This document shows, piece by piece, positions 45,676-54,529 of a DNA stretch of 64,000 nucleotides. Position 1 is the first letter of the stretch, and each line of letters opens with the position of its first letter. This DNA comes from an uncultured Oscillospiraceae bacterium. GTDB lineage: Bacteria > Bacillota > Clostridia > Oscillospirales > Oscillospiraceae. The position numbers and the translations under genes were made by a program. The DNA lies in contig CAKTPO010000002.1 in the NCBI GenBank assembly GCA_934591845.1, positions 62,001-126,000 on the forward strand. Direction: 5' to 3'. The notes under the pieces are model-generated. The model did no database searches. It was not told the origin of the DNA and was given only the letters and a program-made list of their open reading frames with translations.

Positions 45676-47358
45676 TTATGCCAGCAGCGGCTTCAAAGCT
45701 TCTGCCAGCTTGTCTTTCTGGGCCTGGGCTTCTGCCAGGTCTTTGCCCAGGGTCGTAAAGTAGGTCTTGATCTTGGGTTCGGTACCGGAGGGGCGAACCA
45801 CCACTGTTGCGCCGCCGGAGAGGGTGTAGATGAGCACATTGGCGGCGGGCAGACCGGTCTTTTCCGTATCGGTGTAGTCTGTGACCTTGGTAACGGCGTA
45901 ACCGGCGATTTCCTTGGGCGGATTCTTCCGCAGACCGTCCATAATACCGGTCATTTTGTCCATACCGGACAGGCCCGGGAACTCAAAGGAATCCACCTTG
46001 TTGAGATACCGGCCAAACTTGGCATAAATGCTTTCCAGCCGCTCCTTAATGGAGGAGCCGATGGAGCGGTAATAGGCGGCCATTTCACAAATCAGCATGG
46101 AGCCGATAATGGCATCCTTATCCCGGACATAAGAGCCTGCCAGATAGCCATAGCTTTCCTCAAAACCGAAGATAAACCGCTCTACTTCCCCGGCAGCTTC
46201 CAGTCTGGCGATTTGGTCACCGATCCACTTAAAGCCCGTCAGCACATTGCGCATTTCTACGCCATAGCTGGCGGCCACGGCATCGGCCAGAGGGGTGGAG
46301 ACGATGGACTTGACCGCCACAGGATTTTTGGGCATGGTGCCGGTTTCAATCCGGCCCTGGCAGATGTAATCCAGCAGCAGAACGCCAACCTCATTGCCGG
46401 AAACCAGCTCGTAGGTTCCGTCGGGGCAGCGAATGGCGATGCCTACCCGGTCCGCGTCTGGGTCTGTTGCCAGCATCAGGTCCGCACCGTTTTTCTCTGC
46501 CAATTCCAGACCCAGCCGCAGGGCTTCAAAAATCTCCGGGTTGGGGTAGGGGCAGGTGGGGAAGTTGCCGTCAGGGTCTTTCTGCTCGGGAACAATAGTA
46601 ATGTCGTCAATGCCAATGTCGTGGAGTACCCGGGTAACAGGTACCAGACCGGAGCCGTTCAGAGGGGAGTAGACCAGCTTGAGACCGGCGGTCTTGCACA
46701 GGCCAGGCCGGACGGACCGGGCCTTGATGGCATCATACAGGGCTTCCTTGCAGTCCTCGCCCACATACTGGATCATGCCGGAGGACAGCCCCTCCTCAAA
46801 GGAAACCAGTTTCGCACCTTCCAATACATCGGTTTTCTGAATTTCGGCATATACGATGGCGGCGGCATCGTCAGTCATCTGGCAGCCGTCCGGGCCGTAG
46901 GCCTTGTAGCCGTTGTACTTGGCGGGGTTGTGAGAAGCGGTGATCATAATACCGGCATTGGCCCCATAGTAGCGGGTGGCGAAGCTCAGAGCGGGAACGG
47001 GCATCAACGCATCATAAATCCGAACCCGGATACCGTTGGCCGCCAACACACAGGCAGCGGTTTTCGCAAAGACGTCGGAATTGATACGGCTGTCATAGGA
47101 AACGGCAACCAGCTGATTGCCGCCTTGGGTCTTGACCCAATTGGCCAGGCCCTGGGTGGCCTGACGAACCACATAGATGTTCATCCGGTTGGTACCCGCA
47201 CCGAGAACGCCCCGGAGACCGGCGGTACCGAATTTCAGGGAAACCGCAAACCGCTCTTTGATCTGGTCCTCGTTCCCCTCAATATCCCGCAGTTCCTGGG
47301 TAAGCTTGGCATCCTCCAAATCGGCGGCAGCCCAACGCTTGTAATCATCCAAATACAT
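45676..47358 (-). CDS. Alpha-phosphoglucomutase / phosphomannomutase family
   Basis: 560 aa, phosphohexomutase fold with four domains. The phosphoserine loop is TASHNPAKYNGYK, the metal loop is TDPDADRVG, the sugar-binding loop is GFEESYGYL, and the phosphate-binding loop is RPSGTEPKIK. Length and the N-terminal FGTAGLRG match the PgcA/PgmB type that interconverts glucose-1- and glucose-6-phosphate for glycogen, glycolipid and wall precursors. Start ATG 47358 follows AGGTGA; the frame extends upstream into the promoter. Confidence 0.93.
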   Translation of the reverse strand: MYLDDYKRWAAADLEDAKLTQELRDIEGNEDQIKERFAVSLKFGTAGLRGVLGAGTNRMNIYVVRQATQGLANWVKTQGGNQLVAVSYDSRINSDVFAKTAACVLAANGIRVRIYDALMPVPALSFATRYYGANAGIMITASHNPAKYNGYKAYGPDGCQMTDDAAAIVYAEIQKTDVLEGAKLVSFEEGLSSGMIQYVGEDCKEALYDAIKARSVRPGLCKTAGLKLVYSPLNGSGLVPVTRVLHDIGIDDITIVPEQKDPDGNFPTCPYPNPEIFEALRLGLELAEKNGADLMLATDPDADRVGIAIRCPDGTYELVSGNEVGVLLLDYICQGRIETGTMPKNPVAVKSIVSTPLADAVAASYGVEMRNVLTGFKWIGDQIARLEAAGEVERFIFGFEESYGYLAGSYVRDKDAIIGSMLICEMAAYYRSIGSSIKERLESIYAKFGRYLNKVDSFEFPGLSGMDKMTGIMDGLRKNPPKEIAGYAVTKVTDYTDTEKTGLPAANVLIYTLSGGATVVVRPSGTEPKIKTYFTTLGKDLAEAQAQKDKLAEALKPLLA

Positions 47359-47409
47359 GATGTTCACCTGTCCTTTATGAAGTGTACGTTTTGTATTTTC
47401 GCTGTGTTT

Positions 47410-47438
47410 ACTATAAAACATTTTCCTCTTTTTGTCAA
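47410..47438 (-). promoter_or_regulatory. Sigma-A promoter of the phosphomutase gene
   Basis: Minus-strand TTGACA, 17-base spacer, TATAGT, 52 bases upstream of the start codon. Confidence 0.8.
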
Positions 47439-47660
47439 TGTTGCGTGGCGTTCCGTTGGGGCAAACTGTTCCCTTTTGAAAGTGGCGGTGGATTTTTGAA
47501 AGGGTTTATGGTATAAAAAGATAAAATGCAGAGGGGTATTCCGCTGCCTGTAGGTGAAAATACAGGGTGTAACATTTGGTTGCGGAAATGTAAAGGGAAC
47601 GTGGTGGCAGATGGCAGCGGTTTTTGCTACAATGAGGGCATCTGATTATAGGAGGAACGC

Positions 47661-48296
47661 ATGATGACACTATCAGAAAAAATTCTGACATTAAGAAAGG
47701 GAAGCGGTATGTCCCAGGAAGAATTGGCGGAAAAGCTAAATGTATCCCGGCAGGCCATCTCCCGGTGGGAAATGGGTACGGCCATGCCGGACGTGACCAA
47801 TGTTCTGGGCCTTAGTAAGCTGTTCGGTGTTACAACGGATTACCTGCTCCATGACGACTACCAAAGTGACAAGGATCTGCCCCAGGTGCGGAAAATCCAA
47901 ACAGACAGCCTCCGCCAGACCATGATTTTCTTGATCACCCTGGAAGTGATGGCGTTGATCTTTCAATTTACGGCCTTCGTATACCTATATAATGTGATTT
48001 TTGGCGTATTGAGCTTTATTCCCTTTGTGGCAGCGATTGGAGGGTTTGAATATGCTTGCGCAAAGAAGGGCCACGGGGCCGATGCGCAAACAGTCCGTTT
48101 CCGCAAGCAGTTCTACAAGATCACTGTATGGCTGGGAACCTATTTTCCCATCCGGCTGCTGGTAAGGACGCTTCTGATGCTCTATCCCTGGCCCTACAAT
48201 ACCCTTGTTCGGGGCTGCCTGATCGTGGCGCTCTATCTTTTGACGGCTCTTTTCATCACATGGAAAATCGAAAAACATTATAAAACAGCAGCGTGA
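47661..48296 (+). CDS. XRE family regulator with C-terminal membrane segments
   Basis: 211 aa. An N-terminal HTH_3 domain (about 5-62; LRKGSGMSQEELAEKLNVSRQAISRWE) is followed by a linker and four hydrophobic stretches (about 90-112, 115-135, 155-175 and 185-203). This DNA-binding plus membrane layout is common in Firmicutes and suggests a membrane-tethered repressor sensing an envelope or small-molecule signal. Start follows AGGAGGAACGC. No target is apparent nearby. Confidence 0.87.
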   Translation: MMTLSEKILTLRKGSGMSQEELAEKLNVSRQAISRWEMGTAMPDVTNVLGLSKLFGVTTDYLLHDDYQSDKDLPQVRKIQTDSLRQTMIFLITLEVMALIFQFTAFVYLYNVIFGVLSFIPFVAAIGGFEYACAKKGHGADAQTVRFRKQFYKITVWLGTYFPIRLLVRTLLMLYPWPYNTLVRGCLIVALYLLTALFITWKIEKHYKTAA

Positions 48297-48318
48297 TTTT
48301 GGTCACGCTGCTGTTTTG
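48284..48318. terminator. Terminator overlapping the XRE stop codon
   Basis: AACAGCAGCGTGA / TCACGCTGCTGTT stem with loop TTTTGG, followed by TTGTG; the mirror strand gives TTTTATAATG. It separates convergent genes. Confidence 0.82.
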
Positions 48319-48341
48319 TGCATGGAATGGTTTCTATGGCC

Positions 48342-48764
48342 TTATTCCGCCACAAAGGCGTAGGCTACGCCCTCTTCCACGGGGGTGGAATCCACGCCGG
48401 TCATGGCGTATTCGTTGTTGATGTAGAACGCCCAGTATTTGCCGTCCTTGTTGTAGTCCAGGGTGGTGCCGTTAACGGTGTCCACCATCAGACCATACTC
48501 GCTGTCAGAGCCGGAAACCAGGTTCAGCTCCACCAGGGCGGCACCGACGGTATCCTTGTCGGTTTTCACGGTGATGGTTACGGTGTTCTTATCCAGGTCG
48601 GTTTCAGAAACGGTAAAGGAAGTCTTGCCGGTGCCGTAAACCTGACCCTCGACCCATCCGGCAGCGGGGGCCGCATCAGGGGCTTTCTTGCCGCAGGCAG
48701 CCATGCCAAAGCACAGAGCCAGAACCATCATCAGGCACAGCACTACAGAAATGCGTTTTTTCAT
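48342..48764 (-). CDS. DUF4430 (transcobalamin C-terminal-like) lipoprotein
   Basis: 140 aa. The signal peptide ends in MAAC (Cys24), giving a lipoprotein. The mature part shows the DUF4430 pattern: KTDKDTVGAALVELNLVSG, LMVDTVNGTTLDY and YWAFYINNEYAMTGVDSTPVEEG. This domain is related to the C-terminal domain of animal transcobalamin and intrinsic factor. It is divergent from the cobamide import and remodelling operon, sharing a 169-base control region, so a role as surface cobamide-binding protein is a reasonable inference; direct evidence is lacking. Start follows AGGAGAC. Confidence 0.82.
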   Translation of the reverse strand: MKKRISVVLCLMMVLALCFGMAACGKKAPDAAPAAGWVEGQVYGTGKTSFTVSETDLDKNTVTITVKTDKDTVGAALVELNLVSGSDSEYGLMVDTVNGTTLDYNKDGKYWAFYINNEYAMTGVDSTPVEEGVAYAFVAE

Positions 48765-48818
48765 AGTTATTGTCTCCTTTTAGAATTTATCTTTAGAGAA
48801 CGCTCTCAAGACGGGGCT

Positions 48819-48847
48819 ATTATACCACGGAAAGGGAAAGAGCGCAA
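48819..48847 (-). promoter_or_regulatory. Promoter of the DUF4430 lipoprotein gene
   Basis: Minus-strand TTGCGC, 17-base spacer, TATAAT, 55 bases before the start codon. It lies 25 bases from the divergent promoter. Confidence 0.68.
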
Positions 48848-48871
48848 TGCGATTTTGAAATCCAAGCGGTA

Positions 48872-48900
48872 TTGCATTTTAATTGGAAGATTGGTATAAT
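48872..48900 (+). promoter_or_regulatory. Promoter of the ECF transporter-cobamide operon
   Basis: TTGCAT, 17-base spacer, TATAAT, 33 bases before the first start codon. No cobalamin riboswitch fits between this promoter and the gene. Confidence 0.75.
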
Positions 48901-48933
48901 GATGCAAAGCTTTAAAAAGACGGATGTGAGCAA

Positions 48934-49803
48934 ATGAATTTTGACCCTTTTTCCCGATGTCACCCGGCGGTGAATTTCACCTTTTTTGTGGCAGTCATTG
49001 GGTTCGGCGTGGTGATCCAGCACCCGGCCTATGCCCTGGCGGCACTGGTGGGGGCCAGCATTTACTATCTTTTGCTCCATGGAAAAAGCGGACTGAGGTT
49101 TCTGCGGGCTATGGTAGGAATGCTGGTGCTGATTGCGCTTTTAAACCCCTTGATCAACGATCAGGGGGCGCATATTTTGTTTTCTCTTTGGGGCCACCCC
49201 TACACCTTGGAGGCCATGGCCTACGGCGGGGCGTTGGGCCTTGTTTTCTCTGTAACCATGATTTGGTTTGGCTGCTATAGTCAGGTTTTGACCAGCGACA
49301 AGTTTACAGCCCTTTTTGGAAATCTCATTCCATCTTTGTCACTGCTTCTGGTGATGGTGCTGCGGCTGATCCCGGCCTTTACCAGAAAATCCCGGCAGAT
49401 TTTAACGGCCAGAAGTGCCATCGGCAAGGGCGTTGACAATGCCGCCTCCGGAAAGGAAACCGTCAAAAGCAGCGTTGGCGTGCTATCGGCGTTGACGGAT
49501 TGGGCCTTGGAGGGCAGCATCATTACGGCTGACTCTATGCGGGCCAGGGGCTACGGCTGCGGGAAACGTACCAATTTCCATATTTACAAGCTGACAAGCC
49601 GGGATGTACTGTTGCTGACGGCCATTGTGATCCTGTCACTTTCCGTTCTGGTCTTTGGAGGCACGGAGGCGGGCTACACCCCTTATTTTTATTGCGATGC
49701 TCTGACGCTGGGATTTCCTGCATACTGCCTGCTGCTGCTGATCCCATCCATTCTTTATCTGCGGGAGGCCATTGCATGGACCAAATTGAAATTCGAAACC
49801 TGA
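48934..49803 (+). CDS. ECF transporter T component (CbiQ/EcfT-like)
   Basis: 289 aa with about six membrane helices. The coupling helices carry the expected Ala-Arg motifs: LTARSAIG near residue 155 and DSMRARGYG near 205, which fit into grooves of the ATPases. It links the ATPase pair to the substrate-binding S component. It overlaps the fused ATPase gene by 28 bases. First gene of an operon that runs through cobC, so it is probably dedicated to cobamide or cobinamide uptake. Confidence 0.9.
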   Translation: MNFDPFSRCHPAVNFTFFVAVIGFGVVIQHPAYALAALVGASIYYLLLHGKSGLRFLRAMVGMLVLIALLNPLINDQGAHILFSLWGHPYTLEAMAYGGALGLVFSVTMIWFGCYSQVLTSDKFTALFGNLIPSLSLLLVMVLRLIPAFTRKSRQILTARSAIGKGVDNAASGKETVKSSVGVLSALTDWALEGSIITADSMRARGYGCGKRTNFHIYKLTSRDVLLLTAIVILSLSVLVFGGTEAGYTPYFYCDALTLGFPAYCLLLLIPSILYLREAIAWTKLKFET

Positions 49804-51434
49804 GCTTTGCCTATCCGGGTGCAAAGAAAAAATGCCTGGATGCTTTGTCCGTTTCCATTGAAAAAGGGGAGTATGTGCTGCTGTGCGGCAACAGCGGATG
49901 CGGGAAGACCACCCTTTTGCGGCATCTCAAGTCCGTTCTGGCACCTACCGGGGACCGGACGGGGGAGATTTTCTTTAACGGTTTGCCCATAGCGCAGGTG
50001 GACAGCCGCACCCAGGCAGCCTCCATTGGCTATGTGATGCAGAACCCGGATGAACAAATCGTAACGGACAAGGTTTGGCATGAACTGGCCTTTGGCCTTG
50101 AAAACCTAGGAGTGGACTCGGGGACAATTGGTCTGCGGGTGGCAGAAATGGCCAGCTTTTTTGGAATACAGAGCTGGTATCACCGGGATGTGTCCCAGCT
50201 TTCCGGTGGTCAGAAGCAGCTGCTGAATCTGGCATCCATTATGGCCATGCAGCCGGAAATTCTGATTCTGGACGAGCCTACCGGCCAGTTGGACCCCATT
50301 GCCGCCTCGGATTTTCTGAATACCTTAAAGAAAATCAACCGGGAGTTGGGTACCACGGTGCTGATCACCGAACACCGGGCAGAAGATATTTTCCCGGTGG
50401 CAGACCGGGTGCTGGTAATGGAGCAGGGGAGACTGACCGCTAATGGGAATCCCAGAAAAATCGGACAGACCCTTTTTGATGCCGACAGCCCTCTGACCCA
50501 AATGCTCCCGGCACCCATGCGCATTTACTACCGTTGCGGTGAAACCGTCCAAGCCCCGCTGACAGTCCGGGAGGGCCGCAACTGGCTGACCGGAATGTAC
50601 GCAGATGCGGCCCCAGCGGTGGCCAGTCTCCCCCAAAAAGCCCTCGTCTCCCGGGGGGAACCGGCTCTACAGGTGGAAGATGTGTGGTTCCGGTATGAAC
50701 GGCAATCCACGGATGTCCTAAAGGGCCTGACTTTCTGTGTGCCGCAAGGGTGCCTCTATGCCATTGTCGGCGGCAACGGGACTGGAAAATCCACCACTTT
50801 GCGCACCATTTGCGGGGCCAACCGGCCCTATCGGGGCAGTGTTCGGGTGTTTGGAAAAGAGAGCCGGAAATATCCCAAGGGAGCCTTGTTTCAGAATTGT
50901 CTTTCCATGCTTCCTCAGGACCCGACCAACCTGTTTGTCAGGCAAACGGTCCGGGAAGAATTGCGGGAAATGGAGGCGGATGTGGAAGCCCAGAGTAGGG
51001 TTGCTGATTTGTGCGAGATCCGGCACTTGCTGGATGCCCACCCCTATGATCTCTCCGGCGGTGAGCGGCAGCGGGTGGCCCTGGCAAAGGTTTTGTTGAC
51101 AAAGCCAAGGCTTCTGCTGTTGGACGAGCCAACCAAGGGCCTGGACTGTGGGTTTAAAGCAAGGTTTGCCAAAACGCTGAAACGGCTGACGGCAGCGGGC
51201 ATGGCCATCGTTATGGTGTCCCACGATATCGAGTTCTGCGCGGAGAACGCGGATATTGCCGCCATGTTCTTTGACGGCCAGATCATCGCCTCCGGCGCAC
51301 CCCAGACATTTTTCGGCTCCAACAGTTTTTATACCACCTCTTCCAATCGCATGAGCCGCTGTGTGTTTGAAAACGCGGTGACGGCGGAAAATGTGGTGTC
51401 CCTGATACGGCAAAATCAGGAGGCGGGGCTATGA
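49776..51434 (+). CDS. ECF transporter ATPase, two ABC domains fused
   Basis: 552 aa with two complete nucleotide-binding domains. The first has Walker A GNSGCGKTT, Q-loop YVMQNPDEQ, signature LSGGQKQ, and Walker B ILILDEPTGQLD. The second (from about residue 300) has GGNGTGKST, signature LSGGERQRVALA, LLLLDEPTKGLD and switch His in VSHD. It replaces the separate EcfA and EcfA' proteins. The start is ATG 49776 after GGGAGG; an earlier ATG at 49692 lies deep within ecfT. It overlaps the S component gene by four bases. Confidence 0.93.
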   Translation: MDQIEIRNLSFAYPGAKKKCLDALSVSIEKGEYVLLCGNSGCGKTTLLRHLKSVLAPTGDRTGEIFFNGLPIAQVDSRTQAASIGYVMQNPDEQIVTDKVWHELAFGLENLGVDSGTIGLRVAEMASFFGIQSWYHRDVSQLSGGQKQLLNLASIMAMQPEILILDEPTGQLDPIAASDFLNTLKKINRELGTTVLITEHRAEDIFPVADRVLVMEQGRLTANGNPRKIGQTLFDADSPLTQMLPAPMRIYYRCGETVQAPLTVREGRNWLTGMYADAAPAVASLPQKALVSRGEPALQVEDVWFRYERQSTDVLKGLTFCVPQGCLYAIVGGNGTGKSTTLRTICGANRPYRGSVRVFGKESRKYPKGALFQNCLSMLPQDPTNLFVRQTVREELREMEADVEAQSRVADLCEIRHLLDAHPYDLSGGERQRVALAKVLLTKPRLLLLDEPTKGLDCGFKARFAKTLKRLTAAGMAIVMVSHDIEFCAENADIAAMFFDGQIIASGAPQTFFGSNSFYTTSSNRMSRCVFENAVTAENVVSLIRQNQEAGL

Positions 51435-52144
51435 AAAAATCCGCCTGGTTTTCGGCCCTGACCATTTTTGTTCTGATACCCGCCACGCTGTACCTGGGCA
51501 GCCATCTAAAGGGCCGGTGGTATTATTTTACCAGCACACTGGTGATTTTAGAGATCATGCTGCCATTTTTTGCCGGCTTTGAGGCCCGGAAGCCCCAACC
51601 CCGGGAACTGGTGACCCTGGCAGTTATGGCGACTTTAGCCACGGTTTCCCGGGTGGCCCTGGTGGCGGTACCCTACTTTAAGGCCATTACCGGCATCATT
51701 ATGATTACCGGAATTGCCTTTGGCCCCCAGGCAGGATTCCTCACCGGTGCCATTGCCGCCTTTGCCAGTAACTTTTTCTTTAGTCAAGGCCCTTGGACCC
51801 CCTGGCAGATGTTTGCCTACGGCTTCGCAGGTTTCTGGGCAGGACTGTGTTTTCATAATCGGCCAAGACTTTGTAAGCCCTGGCTGCTTGGACCCTTTGG
51901 ATTTTTGTCCATTGTCCTTTTGATTGGCCCGTTGCTTGACTGCTGCACCGTTTTTACGGTACTCAGCAAACTTACCTGGGCCGGTGCGCTGGTAATTTTT
52001 GGCCGGGGACTGCCCGTAAACCTGATCCACGGTCTGGGCTGCGGCGTGACGCTGGTGTTGCTGACAAAACCCTTGCTTTATAAGCTCAACCGTCTGCAAG
52101 TGAAATACGGCATGATGTCCGCCGGTGAGGGGGAAGCACCATGA
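51431..52144 (+). CDS. ECF transporter S component, probably for cobamides
   Basis: 237 aa with six or more membrane helices. The family-like central part ELVTLAVMATLATVSRVA and the ITGIAFGPQAGFLTGAIAAFASNFFFSQGPWTPWQM segment (split by the helix boundary) match the ECF substrate-specific fold. It is the last of the T-AA-S genes, overlapping both neighbours by four bases. Its place directly before lower-ligand remodelling genes points to cobalamin, pseudocobalamin or cobinamide as substrate. The sequence is not close enough to a named family for certainty. Confidence 0.82.
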   Translation: MKKSAWFSALTIFVLIPATLYLGSHLKGRWYYFTSTLVILEIMLPFFAGFEARKPQPRELVTLAVMATLATVSRVALVAVPYFKAITGIIMITGIAFGPQAGFLTGAIAAFASNFFFSQGPWTPWQMFAYGFAGFWAGLCFHNRPRLCKPWLLGPFGFLSIVLLIGPLLDCCTVFTVLSKLTWAGALVIFGRGLPVNLIHGLGCGVTLVLLTKPLLYKLNRLQVKYGMMSAGEGEAP

Positions 52145-52902
52145 AGAATGAACAGCTGTTCCTTTCGACCATTGACAAAAACGCCGGAGAAACCGCCCGA
52201 AAATACGGCTTGGGCCTGGAAATTGCGGACTTTTGTTCGGCCATGAATATGGATACTCTGTTTGAGGACATCCGTCCTGGGGTGGAACAGCAGGTGCGGG
52301 GGATTTCCAACCGGCTGTTTCATGGCCCTTTTAACGAGCTTTTTCCCTGCGCCATTGACCCCATGGCCCGGGAGCTGGCAAAGCAACGCTTCCTCCAGGC
52401 CGGGGCACTGGCAGAGCACTATGGTGCACGGAAAATCATCTTTCACGGGGGGTATCTTCCCAATGTGTATTTTCCCTGCTGGTATATTCGGCAGTCCGTC
52501 TCTTTCTGGAAAGAGCTGTTGCAGCTTCTTCCAGGACTGGAACTTTGCGTGGAAAATGTGCTGGAATCGGATCCCCAGTGGATGGTAGACCTGGTTTCCG
52601 GTGTTGACGACTCCAGATTCAGGCTGTGCCTGGATGTGGGCCACTGCAATGTGTACTCCCAAATCCCTGTGGAAGCCTGGCTTCAAAAGTTAGCACCATG
52701 GATCGGACATTTTCATATCCACAACAATGACCGCTCTTTTGACACCCATAGCCCTCTGGGAGAGGGCAGCATCCCTATGAATGAATTTTTGACCTGCGCC
52801 CAGCAGCTCTGCCCGGAAGCGACCTTTACATTGGAGGTAACGGACGGGGAAGGGGCGGTTCACTATCTTGCGGCGCAGAAACAATTGGAGGAAATACCAT
52901 GA
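52141..52902 (+). CDS. AP-endonuclease-2/xylose-isomerase-fold enzyme, candidate CbiR-type cobamide remodelling hydrolase
   Basis: 253 aa TIM barrel. Candidate metal ligands in order: H61, H102 (FHGGY), E138 (CVENV), D165 and H168 (LDVGHCN), H192/H194 (GHFHIHNND), H203, E232 (TLEVTD). CbiR of Akkermansia belongs to this superfamily and hydrolyses the phosphoribosyl bond of the cobamide nucleotide loop. This gene overlaps the S component and the cobT start by four bases each, inside a complete loop-reassembly operon, which strongly favours that function over a sugar isomerase or DNA repair role. Family membership is seen; the specific activity is inferred. Confidence 0.75.
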   Translation: MKNEQLFLSTIDKNAGETARKYGLGLEIADFCSAMNMDTLFEDIRPGVEQQVRGISNRLFHGPFNELFPCAIDPMARELAKQRFLQAGALAEHYGARKIIFHGGYLPNVYFPCWYIRQSVSFWKELLQLLPGLELCVENVLESDPQWMVDLVSGVDDSRFRLCLDVGHCNVYSQIPVEAWLQKLAPWIGHFHIHNNDRSFDTHSPLGEGSIPMNEFLTCAQQLCPEATFTLEVTDGEGAVHYLAAQKQLEEIP

Positions 52903-53987
52903 CCTTGGAATCACTGCTGGAATCCATCGAACCCCTGTCAAAATCTGCTATGGAGGCCGCTAAAATCCGTCAGGATGCCTTGGCCAAGCCCCCGGAAAGT
53001 CTGGGCCGGTTGGAGGAGCTGTCTATTCAACTGGCGGGCATTACAGGAACCATTCATAATACCATGGACAAAACCCATCTGCTGGTTTTTGCGGCGGATA
53101 ACGGCGTGGTGGAGGAAGGGGTTTCCAGTGCTCCCCAGTCTGTGACCCTGATGCAGACCATCAATCTAACCCGGGCCAAAACCGGCGCTTCCGTATTGGC
53201 AAAACATTTTGGCACCGGTATCACCGTGTGCGACGTGGGTGTCAACGCCCAGATCACAGAGCCCAAGGTGCTGAACCGGAAAATTGCCTTCGGCACCCAG
53301 AATATTGCCAAGGGCCCGGCCATGACCCGGGAACAGGCGGAAAAAGCCATTCTCATTGGTGCGGAATTGGCCATGCAGACGGAGGCCAACGCCATGGGGG
53401 TAGGTGAAATGGGCATTGGCAACACCACCACCTCCTCTGCGGTGCTCTCGGTGCTGCTGGGGGCAGATGTGGAAACCGTTACAGGCCGAGGGGGCGGCAT
53501 TACCGATGGAGCGTTTCTCAAAAAGAAGCAGGTGATCACCCAGGCCATTGCCCTGAACCAGCCGGATTCCAAGGATCCGGTGGATGTTCTCAGCAAGGTA
53601 GGCGGCTTTGATCTGGCCGCCATGTGCGGTGCGTTCTTAGGAGGCGCAGCCAGCCATCGCCCCATGGTCATTGACGGCTTTATTTCTGCGGTGGCGGCCC
53701 TGTGCGCCGTGCGGCTGTGTCCCACCGTGAGGGATTATCTGGTACCCAGCCATGCCTCCTATGAAATCGGCTACAAGCTTGCCATGGAAGAATTGGGCCT
53801 ACAGCCCATATTCCTGCTGAATATGCGGTTGGGGGAGGGCAGTGGCTGTCCCTTGGCATTCCAGGTCCTCAGCGCCGCCTGTGCCATCCTCAACGACATG
53901 GCCACCTTTGACCAGGCTGGCATTGATGACGGTTACTTAGAGGAGATCCGGGAAGGGGACAAGTTTACGGTGGAGGCACCCAGATGA
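52899..53987 (+). CDS. cobT: Nicotinate-nucleotide-dimethylbenzimidazole phosphoribosyltransferase
   Basis: 362 aa. The family pattern is clear: AKPPESLGRLEELSIQLAG at the start, FAADNGVVEEGVS, the GEMGIGNTTTSSA loop, and the catalytic Glu in RLGEGSGCPLAF. It transfers phosphoribose from nicotinate mononucleotide to a free base, making the activated lower ligand (alpha-ribazole phosphate type). The base (dimethylbenzimidazole, adenine, phenolic) cannot be told from sequence. It overlaps its neighbours on both sides by four bases. Confidence 0.96.
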   Translation: MTLESLLESIEPLSKSAMEAAKIRQDALAKPPESLGRLEELSIQLAGITGTIHNTMDKTHLLVFAADNGVVEEGVSSAPQSVTLMQTINLTRAKTGASVLAKHFGTGITVCDVGVNAQITEPKVLNRKIAFGTQNIAKGPAMTREQAEKAILIGAELAMQTEANAMGVGEMGIGNTTTSSAVLSVLLGADVETVTGRGGGITDGAFLKKKQVITQAIALNQPDSKDPVDVLSKVGGFDLAAMCGAFLGGAASHRPMVIDGFISAVAALCAVRLCPTVRDYLVPSHASYEIGYKLAMEELGLQPIFLLNMRLGEGSGCPLAFQVLSAACAILNDMATFDQAGIDDGYLEEIREGDKFTVEAPR

Positions 53988-54529
53988 TCGTCTTTATTTC
54001 CGGCGGTGCCAAAAACGGCAAATCCTCCTTTGCCCAGGATTTGGCGGTACGCCTTGCCCAGGGGGGCAAACGGTATTATATCGCCACCATGATCCCCTGT
54101 GATGAGGAGGATCGGCAGCGGATCCGCCATCACATTGCAGACCGGGACGGCCTGGATTTTGAGACCCTGGAACAGGGTAGAGACATTGCCCAGTGCCTGA
54201 ACCGGGCAGACCCCAGCGGCAGCTTCCTTTTGGACAGCGTGACCGCCCTGCTGCTGAATGAACTGTACCCGGACCCCTCTACCTGGAAACTGGACTCTAC
54301 GGCCCCGGAGCGGTGCCAAAGAGGTTTGGAGGAGCTGTGCCGGAGTGTTGAAAACATTGTTCTGGTCAGCGATTATATTTATTCCGATGCTGCCAAGTAT
54401 GACCCGGAGACAGAGTGCTTCCGCAGAGGTCTTGCCCAGTTGGATCGGGCACTGGCAAAGCTGGCGGACATCGTGATTGAGGTATCTGCCGGAAACCTGA
54501 TTTTTCACAAAGGAGCGTTGCCTCAATGA
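53984..54529 (+). CDS. cobU: Adenosylcobinamide kinase/guanylyltransferase
   Basis: 181 aa. Walker A is SGGAKNGKSS and the guanylylated His lies in RIRHHIADRDGLDFETLE; a later LLDSVTALLLNELY matches the Walker B region. CobU phosphorylates adenosylcobinamide and adds GMP to give adenosyl-GDP-cobinamide. If CbiR delivers cobinamide phosphate, only the guanylyl step is needed. It overlaps cobS by four bases. A second, shorter CobU-like gene lies downstream. Confidence 0.93.
   Translation: MIVFISGGAKNGKSSFAQDLAVRLAQGGKRYYIATMIPCDEEDRQRIRHHIADRDGLDFETLEQGRDIAQCLNRADPSGSFLLDSVTALLLNELYPDPSTWKLDSTAPERCQRGLEELCRSVENIVLVSDYIYSDAAKYDPETECFRRGLAQLDRALAKLADIVIEVSAGNLIFHKGALPQ

Noticed and set aside
45625..47499. 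Plus-strand frame of 624 codons opposite the phosphoglucomutase
   Set aside because: Antisense to all catalytic motifs of the mutase; it starts inside the ctpA terminator.
48765..48933. Possible cobalamin riboswitch in the control region of the cobamide operon
   Set aside because: No B12-box or conserved core strands could be found, and the leaders after both promoters are too short.
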